A stretch of DNA of 64,000 nucleotides from Branchiostoma floridae (GCF_000003815.2 NC_049990.1:10048541-10112540); one strand, 5' to 3'. Positions 13,258 through 23,729 are shown, counted from the first letter of the stretch. The notes: generated by a model from the letters alone, not told the origin. A program made the numbers and translations.

Positions 13258-14550
13258 TAAACACACACACACACACACACGCAAATACACACACACACAC
13301 ACACAACCCTCTTGACGAAAGTAACAATAAACTCATGTACTGTAGACACTGCTTTTACTAAACTTGGGCATCTTTCAAAAGACAGAGTGCCTTTTATTAT
13401 TATAAGCAGCAATTTACTGTATTGAAGAGAGAAAGTGTCCTTACAAAACCAGATTCCTTACTCCTGGACTTACTGGCTGTTCCATCTATTGTCTGTAGCC
13501 CCTGAAACCCTTCATCCTGACCAGAGACAAGCTGCAGGCACAGGTGTTTGGTGCCGGCTATCCCAGCATCCCCACCATGAGTATGGACGAGTACCTGCAG
13601 AAGGAAGTACAGGAGGGAAAAATCCCAGCCGAGGCACTAAACAGGTGAGGACAGGTGTGAGCTGGACAGGTACAATGGCCAAGTGGGTAGAGTGTTCGAG
13701 GTTGAAAGTAAATCTCCATTTTTTTATCCAGTTGTAGAGATTCAATTGCATTTGAATGCTTAACACCTGCAGCTTCCTCCCACAGTTTATGTTGATTGTC
13801 CCCCCAGAGTCCCCGAGCCCACAGAACCAGGTGACTACAACGTGCGGCGAGTCGTTCCTGACGAGGCTGCGGAGGCGGAGAGGAAACAGATGGAGGAGGA
13901 GGAGAAGGAAGAAAGAGACGACGAGGAACAGCTCAGGAAGCAGCGCGAATTTGACGACTTCAAAGATGGTGAGACAGTAATTCTGCTCAGAGCATTTTTT
14001 TTTTTTCTTTCGTTTTTGAGGCTACCAACTTCAATTTTGCTGAAGACTTTTGTAGCCTATATAGGAGAGTCGTGTAAAGTGCCTTTCCCAAGGGCACAAG
14101 ATCGGTGACACGTCGGGGTTTGAACTCAGGACCTTCTGGACCTGGGTCATACGTGCTGACGATTGCGCCACGCGGCCCCACAGAGCATTATTTTTTTGCA
14201 ATAAAAAGGATACTAGTAGTTGTGTTGACTCTAACTGAATATTAGTCCACATGTATTTGATGACGCTTCCATTGTACAGTGTGGCACATATACATGTAAA
14301 TTCTAACAAGAAAATTGACCGGTGCATGTACCAACTTGCATGTGCACAGTTTTTTGGGGGGTGATTCCACTGAAAGCTATGACCATTATCCGTTCATACT
14401 CATTCGAACATTATAATTTCTGTGTAGATTTTATACTCAAGTTTGTGAATCAGCTTCTATTTGAACATGTGTAACAAACAGTGATTCTTTTGTCTTTTTC
14501 TATATTTAGATCACAGACGAGGTTGGGGAAACAGACAGAACATGGGCTGA
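9281..14550 (+). CDS. IGBP1: IGBP1, TAP42/alpha4 regulator of PP2A-type phosphatases
   Basis: Nine coding exons: 9281-9397, 11001-11113, 11430-11514, 11698-11751, 12287-12460, 12779-12943, 13499-13644, 13808-13968 and 14510-14550. Phases agree throughout; the product is 351 residues, close to the human length. Family blocks include [20 protein letters not shown] in exon 2, [14 protein letters not shown] in exon 3, the [17 protein letters not shown] helix in exon 5, [10 protein letters not shown] in exon 6, [20 protein letters not shown] in exon 7, an acidic Glu-rich stretch, and the conserved C-terminus [14 protein letters not shown]42/alpha4 proteins bind and stabilise free catalytic subunits of PP2A, PP4 and PP6 and link to TOR signalling. 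An AATAAA at 15035-15040 fits as poly(A) signal. Intron 1 carries a foldback element, intron 6 a CA tract and intron 8 a SINE remnant. Confidence 0.96.
9861..10822. mobile_element. Foldback-type element with tandem repeats in inverted arms
   Basis: The left arm (9861 to about 9950) has four copies of a 16-17 bp unit, CCCTATGTTCCGAAAT. The right arm (about 10706-10822) has six copies of the complement, ATTTCGGAACATAGGG. The inner edges also match inverted (CTTTATGTGAGTGTT against AACACTCACATAAAG). The 760-bp core has no coding signal. It lies in IGBP1 intron 1. No clear target duplication was seen. Confidence 0.7.
13203..13306. repeat. (CA)n microsatellite
   Basis: About 100 bp of nearly pure CA dinucleotide with a few CG, TA and AA interruptions, in IGBP1 intron 6. 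Open frames across it are composition artefacts. Confidence 0.95.
14100..14182 (-). repeat. tRNA-derived SINE remnant
   Basis: On the minus strand, GGCCGCGTGGCGCAAT resembles a pol III A box region and GAGTTCAAACCCC a B box, spaced as in a tRNA. No full cloverleaf forms. It lies in IGBP1 intron 8 and is probably an old SINE head. Confidence 0.5.
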
Positions 14551-16808
14551 GGTTCACTCCCAGGATTCCACAGGCTGTCACCTCTGCGAGCTAAACAAAA
14601 CTCGCTTCATCATTTTTTTACTCAGAAGTTCAGCAAAAAGAAATCCATCACTTTTGTAATCATATTTTTCCTGACGGATGCTACCAGTGCTGCAGTTGTC
14701 AGTCATGGTCCGGATCCCCCCCATGCGACCCCAACTGTGAACCCATCCCAACCTCCAGCCTCCAGATTACTCTGGTCCTTTCTCCAACAGACTACAAACA
14801 AGGAACTAGCTGTACCTTAGCGCTGGCTATATACAGGATAAAACCTCTGCAATACGAACAGAACTTGTTTGATTATTCTGTACATGTACTCGTGAATTTT
14901 GCAGAGAAAATACATTGAGTCTGCACTCCTTTCTATTCTACTGTGCATGCCATTTTATTTAATCGTTGTCCATTTGCCAAATTTCCAATCCAGGACAACA
15001 GTAAAACTATCATATAATGCAGATTATAGCCACGAATAAAGAATTACATACAGTTTGACTTGTAGTTTGTGTTTAAAAATGCATGATTCTGTTTAGTGGT
15101 AGATCATTATTTATCTATATGAAAGATAGAGTCCATTCCAAGACACCATGCGGATGTTTGTGGCCATTGTTTAGAATTGATTTTATAGTTTTGTAATCAT
15201 ATGTCTAGGACATTTGATACTTCAGAAATATTTGTAACACTGTTTCAACTTTATAGATATTTCCCTGGTCCTGTAAAACTTTGGAAATATTCATCGTGTG
15301 GAATTGGATACTTCTAATGGTTTCTAAATAATGATAACAGCATTCTACCATTATTTACCATTTTCTACCATTTTTTGTAAATGGTTCAGTGGGCTAGGAA
15401 GATAGCAATTCACACATTCTTGCAAAGTATGGTTGGGTGCCATGCAACAATGGCCCACCACAAAGGATTCACCAGTGCCCAGCAGTGAAATCTAAAAATA
15501 TACAGATACAACAATAGGGCTTACTTTTATGGGGGCAATAAACTAATTTAACCATTTGGCCAGGTTTACCATTTTTTGTAAATATTTGTAAATGTAAAAT
15601 AATCACACAGAGGTTTCACAATAATTCTAAATAAAGATATTTTTGTACAGTTACTTTCAAAATGTTTCTAAAATATTCAAAGGAATTCAAATATATGACT
15701 ACTTTCTCAGTCAATCTTTTAAAAATAATTTAATTATTGTGGCTCAGATATTCTTTTATTCAAAATAATTCAGACTAATTATAAATATCGCCTAAAAACC
15801 CTCATGGTGTCTTGGAATGGACTCTAGAGTATTTTGTTTACTTACTATTATAACTTGCTACTATTAAGAAAAGAGCATGAATGGCTTTGTGAAATTTGGC
15901 CAGTGCCTCCCCTCTGCTTTACGAAACCTCTGTCTCCATCCTCTCTGCCTTTTCACAGCCACTTGTGCCTCTGTCTGTGGGGTCATTGTGTCTGTGTGTA
16001 TGTTCGGTCTGTTTTCAACAATTGTGTGTCATTTTGGTTTGTCTTGCAATTGTGTGTCTATAGTTGGTGTAGCGTAAATATTATTTGGGTTAGTGTTTTT
16101 GTGTCTGTATAGTTGGTGTAGTGGAAATATCATTTAGGATGGTGTCTTGTATGTTTGTAGTTGCTGTGGTAGAAATGTTATTTAAGATTTTTTTATGCTG
16201 TAGATAATTTTGCAAAGAAGTCAAATTTTACTGCTAGGATGCTTGACAGATATAGACTTATGTCATGAAACATTGTCAGTCACTTCTTACTCATGACACA
16301 CACCTTTTTCATAGTACCACACTTTTTCTGCACCACCGGTCGGCTGACCCTGCACAAGTTAATTGCCCAGGGGATTAGAGAGGATAAAGACACATACAGT
16401 GGAAAAGACGTCACCAAAATGTTGTATCTATTCTATGAACACATTTGCATAAAATAGAACCACACTTTTTTTATAGTACCACGCTTTTTCTACACCACTG
16501 GTCGGCTCACACTGCACAAGTGAATTGTCCAGGAGATTAGAGACACATACAGTGGAAAAGACGTCACCAAAGGTGGTATTTATTCCTAGTATTACAAGGA
16601 CAATGGGGTTTTGTTTCTTTTTATGGACAGTTGAATTTGTTTCCTCGTTTCTAGTAAACAAACGTTGAGTCAGTGCCAGTATCGGGATAGGCAAGAATCC
16701 ATGATCACTGCGAACTAAAATACATTAAAGATAAGTATCACCGTGGGTATTGCAACCAATGATAGGCCCATCGATATCGGCCACTCGAACGCCTACTTGA
16801 CAGGAGGG
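14551..16808. other. IGBP1 3' UTR and intergenic DNA
   Basis: The first 490 bp fit an IGBP1 3' UTR ending near the AATAAA at 15035. The rest is AT-rich. A duplicated block lies at 16308-16580: two copies of roughly 125 bp sharing the CTTTTTCT...ACCGGTCGGCT...CACAAGT...AGTGGAAAAGACGTCACCAAA pattern, offset by about 165 bp. No gene was seen. Confidence 0.5.
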
Positions 16809-17123
16809 TCACTTTTTCCCGGTCCATTGAATCACATCTTGTTTGTTTCCCAAAACATATCCTCCCACGCAGAACTGTCCTACTTCTAGGTCCAGCTCTA
16901 GATCTGCGACCCAATCAGAGAGTGTGGATTTGATATTTCTATTTTTAACGATGACATCTCCGAAACTCCGGGAGGTTCTTAAGTATATCTGTATCATGAC
17001 TAGTGACTCTAGATTAGACAAATTTGGATCCACTGATTTATACATGTTTGTGACCAAATATTTTCCTTTTTGCGTTGCCATCCCTAATTCCTGGAAGTGT
17101 TGTTTCCGGTGAATACCCACCAA
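16809..17123 (-). CDS. Hypothetical small protein or first exon
   Basis: A 104-codon ORF starts with a methionine and has a second ATG 14 codons in (MATQKGKYLVTNMYKS). Its composition is protein-like, with no low complexity, and contains SDWVADLELDLEVGQFCVGG. It diverges from the cytokine-like gene with 148 bp between start codons. I do not recognise the family. It may be a complete intronless gene or one exon; a chance ORF is possible. Confidence 0.4.
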   Translation of the reverse strand: MVGIHRKQHFQELGMATQKGKYLVTNMYKSVDPNLSNLESLVMIQIYLRTSRSFGDVIVKNRNIKSTLSDWVADLELDLEVGQFCVGGYVLGNKQDVIQWTGKK

Positions 17124-17187
17124 ACGTCTTACTTACGACATCGACAAAGTTATTTCCGATAGTTCATTGTTGCAGTTAGAATAAGTG

Positions 17188-17195
17188 TATAAAAG
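17188..17195 (+). promoter_or_regulatory. TATA box of the cytokine-like gene
   Basis: TATAAAAG lies 84 bp upstream of the ATG at 17272. A start site about 30 bp downstream would leave a short 5' UTR. The upstream in-frame extension of the ORF has no ATG and overlaps the TATA box, supporting 17272 as the start. Confidence 0.65.
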
Positions 17196-17271
17196 AGAGA
17201 AAAGTCAGGGAACATTTATTGCTCACCGACCGATTGACCTCGAATCTTTCACCGTTTCCCGAAGCTTAGAA

Positions 17272-19412
17272 ATGGAGGGTTTTGTTCACCTGTACATGAT
17301 CGTACTGATGTGCGGTACATGCACTCTACCCGACCCTGCCGCCGCTGTCCCCGTCATACGCCATTCGGATCCTGCCGCACATCTGCCAGACTCTATCGCC
17401 GCTGCACCTGCCGCACATCTGCCAGACTCTATCGCCGCTGCACCTATCGCACGTCTGCAGGACCCTGCCGCCGCTGCACCTGTCGCACGTCTGCGGGACC
17501 CTGCCGCCGCTGCACCTGTCGCACGTCTGCAGGACCCTGCCGCCGCTGCACCTGTCGCACGTCTGTCGGACCCTATCGCCGCTCCTCAAGTAGCACATTT
17601 GCCGGACCCTACCGTCGCTGCCCCTGTCACACGCCTGCCGGACCTTTCCGCCGCTGTCCCTGTCACGCGTCTGCAGGACCCGACCGCACGTCTAGTTGCA
17701 CACGTGCCGCACACTACCGTCGCTGCCCCTGTCACACGTCTGCGGGACCTGCCGTACCCTGTCGCCGCTCCTCAAGCCACACGTCTGTTGGACCCTACCG
17801 CCGCTGCACCCGTCGCACGTCTTCCGAACCCTGCCGCCGCCGTCACACGCGTTCCGGACCCCGGCTTCCAGCAGCCGACGCTGGTCCAGGCCCTGACACA
17901 GAACATCCTCGGAACCAACTGGACCTTGGCGCTGACAGCGGAGGCAATCCGCGCTATGGTAGGGGACACTGTCAGCCAGTCATATTTGATCTCATGGCCT
18001 TTTGATATAATACGTAACGAATTGTGTACGACAAGTAAGGTGAGTTGATAGTAAATGTTACCGTAAAACAGGCACTTGTCTTCGTCGCAATAAAAGTGAG
18101 AACATGGCTAATGAATGTTGGTTTTTAGTATCAATACTTTTATGTAACATAATGTTTTTGTGCCTTCAGCGTGAAGTTCACTTCGGAGACCCACATTACG
18201 ACCCTGGCTTCGAGCAGCCGGCTTGGGCAAACATCACAGTCACTGCTGATGACGTGGGGAGTGGGAGATTGGAGGTTAGTCTACGTTTGAGTTTACTATT
18301 ATTTGAAAGGAAAAATGAGTATTTGCTGTGAAAGCCTCAGAGCATACAAATCGTTGTTCTTTTCCCCCGGCCATTTCATGATACCCCTGAGGCCTTGACT
18401 GTTTCTCTACTTGTGCTGGCAGGACTCTGAGATTCTAGACCGCATCTCGTCCCAACTTTACATCTACGAGCAGGAAGTGGGCGCCGTCAAGCAGGACGAG
18501 TTGACAATGATGACCAGTGACGCTGTGGAGGGGGGTGTCGCTCCCGAGGGGGGTGTCAGGAGGGTGTATCAGCTAGTCGTGCAGGTGTACGACAAGGCTG
18601 AGTACATGCGGAGACTTCTGGCCCGAACGGTAGGTCTGTTCAAGCTAGCAGGATGTAACAACCTCCTTGGACTTTGTTGTGTGTGTTTTTCTCTCATAAT
18701 TCGCGAATCAGTGATCAGTGGCCTCGAATGACGTAGTTGCTAGGCTAGTGGAGACGAAATTCTCTACAGGTCACGGGTTCGCTTCCTGGCATTGTTGGCC
18801 ACTAAAACGTTGTGTCCTTAACACAAATTTCCTCCATCCAGGTATAAAATGGGTACCTGTATTCGGTTAGGGATGAAAATGCTGTTGGGTTTGGCTTTAC
18901 CTTCCAATACCGTGCCATAGGCAGTGGATGCAACCCACTGCCCATACGGCGTCAAAAGGGCCAATGGGATTACGCTTTTAATTCACCAACTCCAAATTGG
19001 TCTGAAATAGCTTTTTTCGTAGATTCAGCCAATTATGTCTATATTACGAAATGCATAATATTTGACAGTTCAGTTCACCCTCATATGAGATGCCATTAAC
19101 AATGTCTAACCATGCATCTCTGGCTAGCAGATTGTAGTCCTTTGACAATCGTCTTCAATTTCACCCTAATCACAACAGGCCCATCTGATGGGACACGACG
19201 ACCTTGAGAATGGCCATGCCGCTGACCTTGACCCTGCCGAGCCCACAAGTGAGTACGAGAAGCAGCTCCGCGCTCTCCGAGTGTTCATGTCGTACCAGGC
19301 GTACCTGGGCCAGCTCCGCGGCGTGTTCGCAGCGCTCCTACAGCGGGAAGTCGCAACCACCGCCCGACTGGGTCCACCAACTTCACCCGGTCCGAGGAAC
19401 GCCAATGAGTAA
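17272..19412 (+). CDS. Putative secreted CNTF/CLCF1/cardiotrophin-like helical cytokine with N-terminal repeats
   Basis: Four exons, all phase-0 introns: 17272-18039, 18170-18274, 18423-18629 and 19179-19412, giving 437 residues. Residues 1-18 look like a signal peptide (MEGFVHLYMIVLMCGTC). Residues 20-197 are a Pro/Ala/Arg 12-residue tandem repeat (DPAAAAPVARLQ type). An N-glycosylation site NWT is at 215-217. Exon 2 has FGDPHYDPGFEQPAW, matching the GDPF-x-x-P-x-F-x-P loop after helix A in cardiotrophin-like cytokines. Exon 3 predicts two amphipathic helices. Exon 4 has EYEKQLRALRVFMSYQAY (about 385-402), resembling CNTF helix D. Phase-0 introns are usual in class I cytokine genes. IL-6-family cytokines act through gp130-type receptors and JAK-STAT. 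An alternative exon 1 donor at 17958 would drop residues 230-256. The family call is inference from recalled motifs. Confidence 0.6.
17329..17862 (+). repeat. 36-bp coding minisatellite in the cytokine-like gene
   Basis: About fifteen imperfect units encode a 12-residue motif of the form D-P-x-A-A-A-P-V-A-R-L-x; three consecutive units near residues 64-99 are almost identical. Outer units are diverged (PVTRLPDLSAAV, PQATRLLDPT). The tract separates the signal peptide from the helical domain. Confidence 0.85.
18730..18990. repeat. SINE-like dispersed repeat in cytokine intron 3
   Basis: A GGTCACGGGTTCGCTTCC box resembling a pol III B box is followed by a conserved-looking core (TCCTTAACACAAATTTCC, TATAAAATGGGTACCTG) of the kind seen in widely distributed animal SINEs. 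The ends are not defined. Confidence 0.45.
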
Positions 19413-21911
19413 GTACCCTGGATGCCAGACCGGACCGGGCAGCCAGCTAGTTTGTTCGGTCGTCCAAGCTTAAAGAGTCTACCCGCCGATCTCAGATTAG
19501 CACTCCGGGGAGTAAAAGCCCGAAAGGGGTTTTCGCTGCCCTTGCAAAACTCCCTTGGGCGAAACCTCCACGAAGCGCTACATTAGATTGGCGGGCAGCC
19601 TGAATTGAGCCACCGATGAAACCGACTGCCGTCCCTGTCGTCTGGTTCCAGGGTACTGTGTACTCTTGAATGTTTCAATGGTCCATTTTTGGTGACTACA
19701 GGTTTCTGCCTGTAGCGTCCCTGAAAGTCGTGTGACAAAATCTTACAACTGTGTTTTATTTTTAAAAACACGAATTTCCGAACACCTTCTCGTTGTATGT
19801 CGAGAGTAAATTAGTAAGCTATATTAGTTGAACGTTGAAGTTTATGATAAAGTAAGCTCTAAGTGCTGATAGTTTGCTACATGTTTATTGCTATTCAGGA
19901 TGCTTTAGACATAAAGCACTTTGCAGGAATGTTTCCTGTCTGTTAAAAATAGAAATTGCACAGACGTTATTCTATATTAGGTTAGTGATTTTACACATTA
20001 GTCATAAAACCAGTAACTACTCTTTGCAAGCTGATTAGGCTTAATACATATTTAATGTAATTCATGTCGAAGGTGTTAGAAGACGTGTATGTAACTACAT
20101 TGGAGGGGAAGTACATCAAATAAAAGCCAGTCGTGTCACACAACTCCTGTTTGTTTGATAGTATTTATGACTCATTGATCGATACAAGATCTATTGAGGA
20201 AATGTGTACAAGAGCGATACAACAGACACGGCAAATATGACTAGAATTGCTCTTCGTCCAATCATTCTTGTGATAAAACTTCCAAAATGCTAATAATGAA
20301 AACATGGTGTCCAGTCTATCAGCATGGGCGGCTCTCTTCGGGACTGCAGGAGCTCCCTGCCGCCGCCAACCATGGCACTTGGTGATAATTTGAAGTTGAT
20401 TAGCCCAAGGACATTAAACATAACGTTATACATAACGTCCTAGATTAGCCTTAACTTCAACCACGTAAAACTACTACCGTGTGTGATAGTGGGCACGGGC
20501 GGTGGAAAGCTCCCATGGCCACGAAGAGACCCCGCCCAATCCACGATAGACTGGATAAAAGGCTGACAGTAAAGAGATCTTCAGGCTACACTTTGTTACA
20601 CTCGGTGCGCTTGCTGATTATTAGGATTATCAAGGAGGTTATATTCAAGAATATAACCTCCTTGGGATTATTAACATCTTGGGAAATCATCAGACAGTGC
20701 ATAATCAATATAATAATAACAAACTACATTAATTCGTAGCCTCTTTATGGCAATTCCTTTCCATTGTTTTCAAGGAGTAAGTAGTCTACTTCATATACAA
20801 ATATATAAGATTCTAACACATTATATTCCTTTCGTTTCCACACAAGTTCAAACACTCAAACATCGAGGACATTGCAGTTGAGTTAAAGTGTCAAACTTCC
20901 TTTGCTCATTGATATCAAGTGTCAACTTCCTTTTCATTGATTTCTTGCAATTGCCCACATAGAAACCAATAAACAACTGACCGAACTGAAATTTCGATGT
21001 TTACACCATGTAAGGCAACAAGGTGTACAGGGTAGGTGAAGGAATGTCACTTGTTAATTAGTAACTTGGTAGCTGTTAGGGTCAGTAGATAAGATAACCC
21101 TGCAACAACCGCTCGATAGATTAAACACACATCAACGACTCAGTAAATGAAGTACGAGACAGAACATCTATATATAGTCCATAATAATAATATGTTTTAA
21201 AAGGTACATTTTCAAATTTTACATAGCTGAGACAAAAAGTGCGATCGAGCTCTTGCTTAGTCACATCCACGTTGATGGTTAAACATTGTCATGCATGCAA
21301 GACTAACTTTGGGATATGTCCTTCTAATGAAAACTAATGAATAATAGCCAATATATCACTTCCTATTTGTCATCGTATGTGTTCCTGTTTCTGCTGGAAA
21401 TATAGCCATTTCCGGTCTGATTCAAATTGTGAGAAATTCCCTCTATTCCAAATTACCCTGTTTAACAATCAAACAAATGAATTGAATTTACCAAAATTTT
21501 AGTCATCAGAAGAATTTCATATTGTCGGTCTCCCTGACAGATATGTGGAATCTAATGACCTAAAATTACAACTATCGCTATTGGCTAGTTCATTTTCATG
21601 AGCTAACTTTTTCAAACTTTGTCCATGTTCAGCAGCTCTGAATTTTTACCAAAATACGTACAGCAGCTTCCTCTTGCGACCAACATCGGCAACGCACCAG
21701 CCTCTATCGAGCTATAACTACATGTAGAGTTAAACGGTCCCATACCTTCGGCACTGATGATAATTCTGTTTCATTACAATACAAATGACATGCAAATAGG
21801 TCTCATATCAATGTTAGCATGATTTATATGAATTCATTATCTCTGCAAATCACATTTGTTGCTGTGTCCACCCAGTTACTCATGATGGCCCAATAGTTGC
21901 CTACGGAGGTG
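19413..21911. other. Intergenic region with no gene seen
   Basis: AT-rich DNA between the cytokine-like and NHL genes. It contains the second micro-palindrome at 20631-20664. The last kilobase is the 3' flank of the minus-strand NHL gene. No ORF here has protein-like composition. Confidence 0.5.
20631..20664. repeat. Micro-palindrome with 7-bp flanking direct repeats, copy 2
   Basis: Perfect arms CAAGGAGGTTATATTC (20631-20646) and complement (20649-20664) around a 2-base loop. The flanks carry the direct repeat GGATTAT on both sides (20624-20630 and 20665-20671). It shares the outer 14 bases of each arm with the copy at 1981. Confidence 0.8.
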
Positions 21912-23729
21912 TTAATAGTTTGTAAAGATAGTTATACTATCAAAGAGTCTATCCGTTACCAACAGCTGTCCATCGGGCCCTACCGTGGCAGTGCTAGGGA
22001 AAAAGAATCGCACCCCAGTATCCACCTGTCGGACAAACTCCCCGCGACGGGTGTACATCTCAACCCCGTTGTTTCCTCCGTTCACCACGATAAGATTTCC
22101 AGACCTGGTCAGGCAGATTCCAGTCACAGTATACCGAGAGTTATAAGTCCTGCCTTCAAATTTGAAGCGAAACCCAATCGAGGAATCAAAGACGTGGACG
22201 AAGCCACTAAGTGGGTGTACCGCAAAGATAGTCCCTTCCTTGTCCACAGTAAGGGACCCAAAACGACCCCTTTGCTCAGATTGGAACGTGTGCAATATGG
22301 TGCCGTCTTGCCGTAGAACTACGACCATGACCCGCTCATTGTACTGTCCTGCGATGATGACGTGGTTCCTCTGCCTGTCCATAGCGATGCCGCGGAACAG
22401 CAAGCCGGGTTTGATGGCCGAGAATCCGATTTCGATGCAGCCGTCTTCGGTGTACCGCACAATCCAATACGTGTTGGAGTCCGTCACCCCTACAACCCAT
22501 AGATACCCTTCATTGTCTATAGAAATATCGTATGGCTTCATTGTCACGTTTTTATTGCCAGGAACGACCGTAGGAAACTGCCGTAGGTGTACACCATTCA
22601 TATTGAAGACTTGGATACGCTTGTGACGCATGTCTGTGACGAAAATCTTGTTGCTAAGAGACACGACGATCCCGCCCGGAATTGTGAATTCACGAGTTCC
22701 TGCTCCCCCAAGCCTGAAGGTGAATCTGTAACCATGCTGTGCGGGAGGTACACTTTCGTCTCGTTCGTCAGCTGGTGGTTGAAAGCAATCTGATCCTTTA
22801 TTTGCTTCTAACCACAAGCCATCTTCTTCTATTCGTGTTGTGGGTGGCATGTTGGTAGTAGTTGTTGTTGGGAAAGCTATACTCGTTTGCACAGGAGTAG
22901 TAAACAGAATCTTGGTAGGTTTATATGACGACAAGTCCGGTAATGTTCCTGGAACTCCCATTGTTACTGATAGGTTTACAGTTGTTGGTGTCGCTTTGGG
23001 GAGAAAGTCTGTAGTTCCTTGCCTTTGCTGATGCCAGCTTTTGGCGCTTAACAGAAATGCAACTATCGTAATAAAAAGGATTGATATGACCACAGTTGTC
23101 CTGGCAACGCAACGTGAACTAACGCGACAGAGTTTGTCATATGTGGCCTTCTCTTCGTCTTTTATGTTATTCCTCCTGACGTAACTGTTCTTGTCATTTG
23201 AACACTTTGAAAGACTGATTCCTGTCGGTTCATCAACCTGTGTGGCTTGGTTGTCTTCGCCTTGCAGATCCTCATAGACATATTCTCGGCCCCATTCTGG
23301 ACTGACTGAGAAACTGGTTTCGGCAGTGGTGGCTCCCGGTCTGCGCCTTATGTCATTGACATCTCGTAATGGGAAACTGACAGGCTCTGGGACTTTGTAC
23401 ACATGTTCGGCGTTGTTGTGATGAGAAAGTGAATAGGAAATCGCATCTCCGGTGTAGGAAAAATCTGAGACTTGGAAACTGGCATCCTCTGCTTCCTCGT
23501 AAACATGCTCTGAGCGCTCACGGCGCGGTTGTGGCGGTGATTGTCTCAGTCGCCCACGGTGGGCATGCTGCGCAGGCAACACAACCACCTCTGGCTCTAT
23601 GTATACATGTTCAGAGATTTCAGAACATCGTAGCTGCCCTACTGGCTCTTCTAGTCGGTAACAGTCATCGTGGACTACTTCTTGGCCCAGATAGACGGGT
23701 GGTTCCTCATGAGAGATTTTGGTTGCCAT
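21912..23729 (-). CDS. Intronless type II membrane protein with NHL-repeat ectodomain and cytoplasmic Tyr motifs
   Basis: A single exon encodes 605 residues starting MATKISHEEPPVYLG. Residues 1-210 are hydrophilic and lack a signal peptide. They hold four similar tyrosine motifs: EHVYIEPE (Y43), EHVYEEAE (Y77), EHVYKVPE (Y111) and EYVYEDLQ (Y152). Residues 211-228 (TTVVISILFITIVAFLLS) form the only membrane helix, following basic residues, so a type II topology is likely. A Thr/Ser/Pro stalk leads to a C-terminal region (about 325-605) with NHL-type beta-propeller repeats such as PGGIVVSLSNKIFVTDM and TGICLTRSGNLIVVNGG, as in TRIM-NHL and related proteins. Y43 and Y111 fit Y-x-x-P (Crk-type SH2) and Y152 fits Y-x-x-L. 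Intronless structure suggests retroposition origin. Ligand and function are unknown. Confidence 0.85.
   Translation of the reverse strand: MATKISHEEPPVYLGQEVVHDDCYRLEEPVGQLRCSEISEHVYIEPEVVVLPAQHAHRGRLRQSPPQPRRERSEHVYEEAEDASFQVSDFSYTGDAISYSLSHHNNAEHVYKVPEPVSFPLRDVNDIRRRPGATTAETSFSVSPEWGREYVYEDLQGEDNQATQVDEPTGISLSKCSNDKNSYVRRNNIKDEEKATYDKLCRVSSRCVARTTVVISILFITIVAFLLSAKSWHQQRQGTTDFLPKATPTTVNLSVTMGVPGTLPDLSSYKPTKILFTTPVQTSIAFPTTTTTNMPPTTRIEEDGLWLEANKGSDCFQPPADERDESVPPAQHGYRFTFRLGGAGTREFTIPGGIVVSLSNKIFVTDMRHKRIQVFNMNGVHLRQFPTVVPGNKNVTMKPYDISIDNEGYLWVVGVTDSNTYWIVRYTEDGCIEIGFSAIKPGLLFRGIAMDRQRNHVIIAGQYNERVMVVVLRQDGTILHTFQSEQRGRFGSLTVDKEGTIFAVHPLSGFVHVFDSSIGFRFKFEGRTYNSRYTVTGICLTRSGNLIVVNGGNNGVEMYTRRGEFVRQVDTGVRFFFPSTATVGPDGQLLVTDRLFDSITIFTNY

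Noticed and set aside
13179-13412. Thr/His and Cys/Val ORFs
   Set aside because: Produced by the CA microsatellite on its two strands.
17310-18005. 231-codon Cys/Arg-rich ORF overlapping the cytokine-like exon 1
   Set aside because: It is a shadow frame of the 36-bp coding repeat; the other frame has the signal peptide, phase-matched splice sites and downstream exons.
18651-18680. Third copy of the CAAGGAGGTTATA palindrome (AACCTCCTTGG)
   Set aside because: Only an 8-10 base partial match, no inverted partner and no flanking duplication.
21897-22626. Plus-strand ORFs of 139 and 154 codons
   Set aside because: Antisense shadows of the 605-residue NHL protein.
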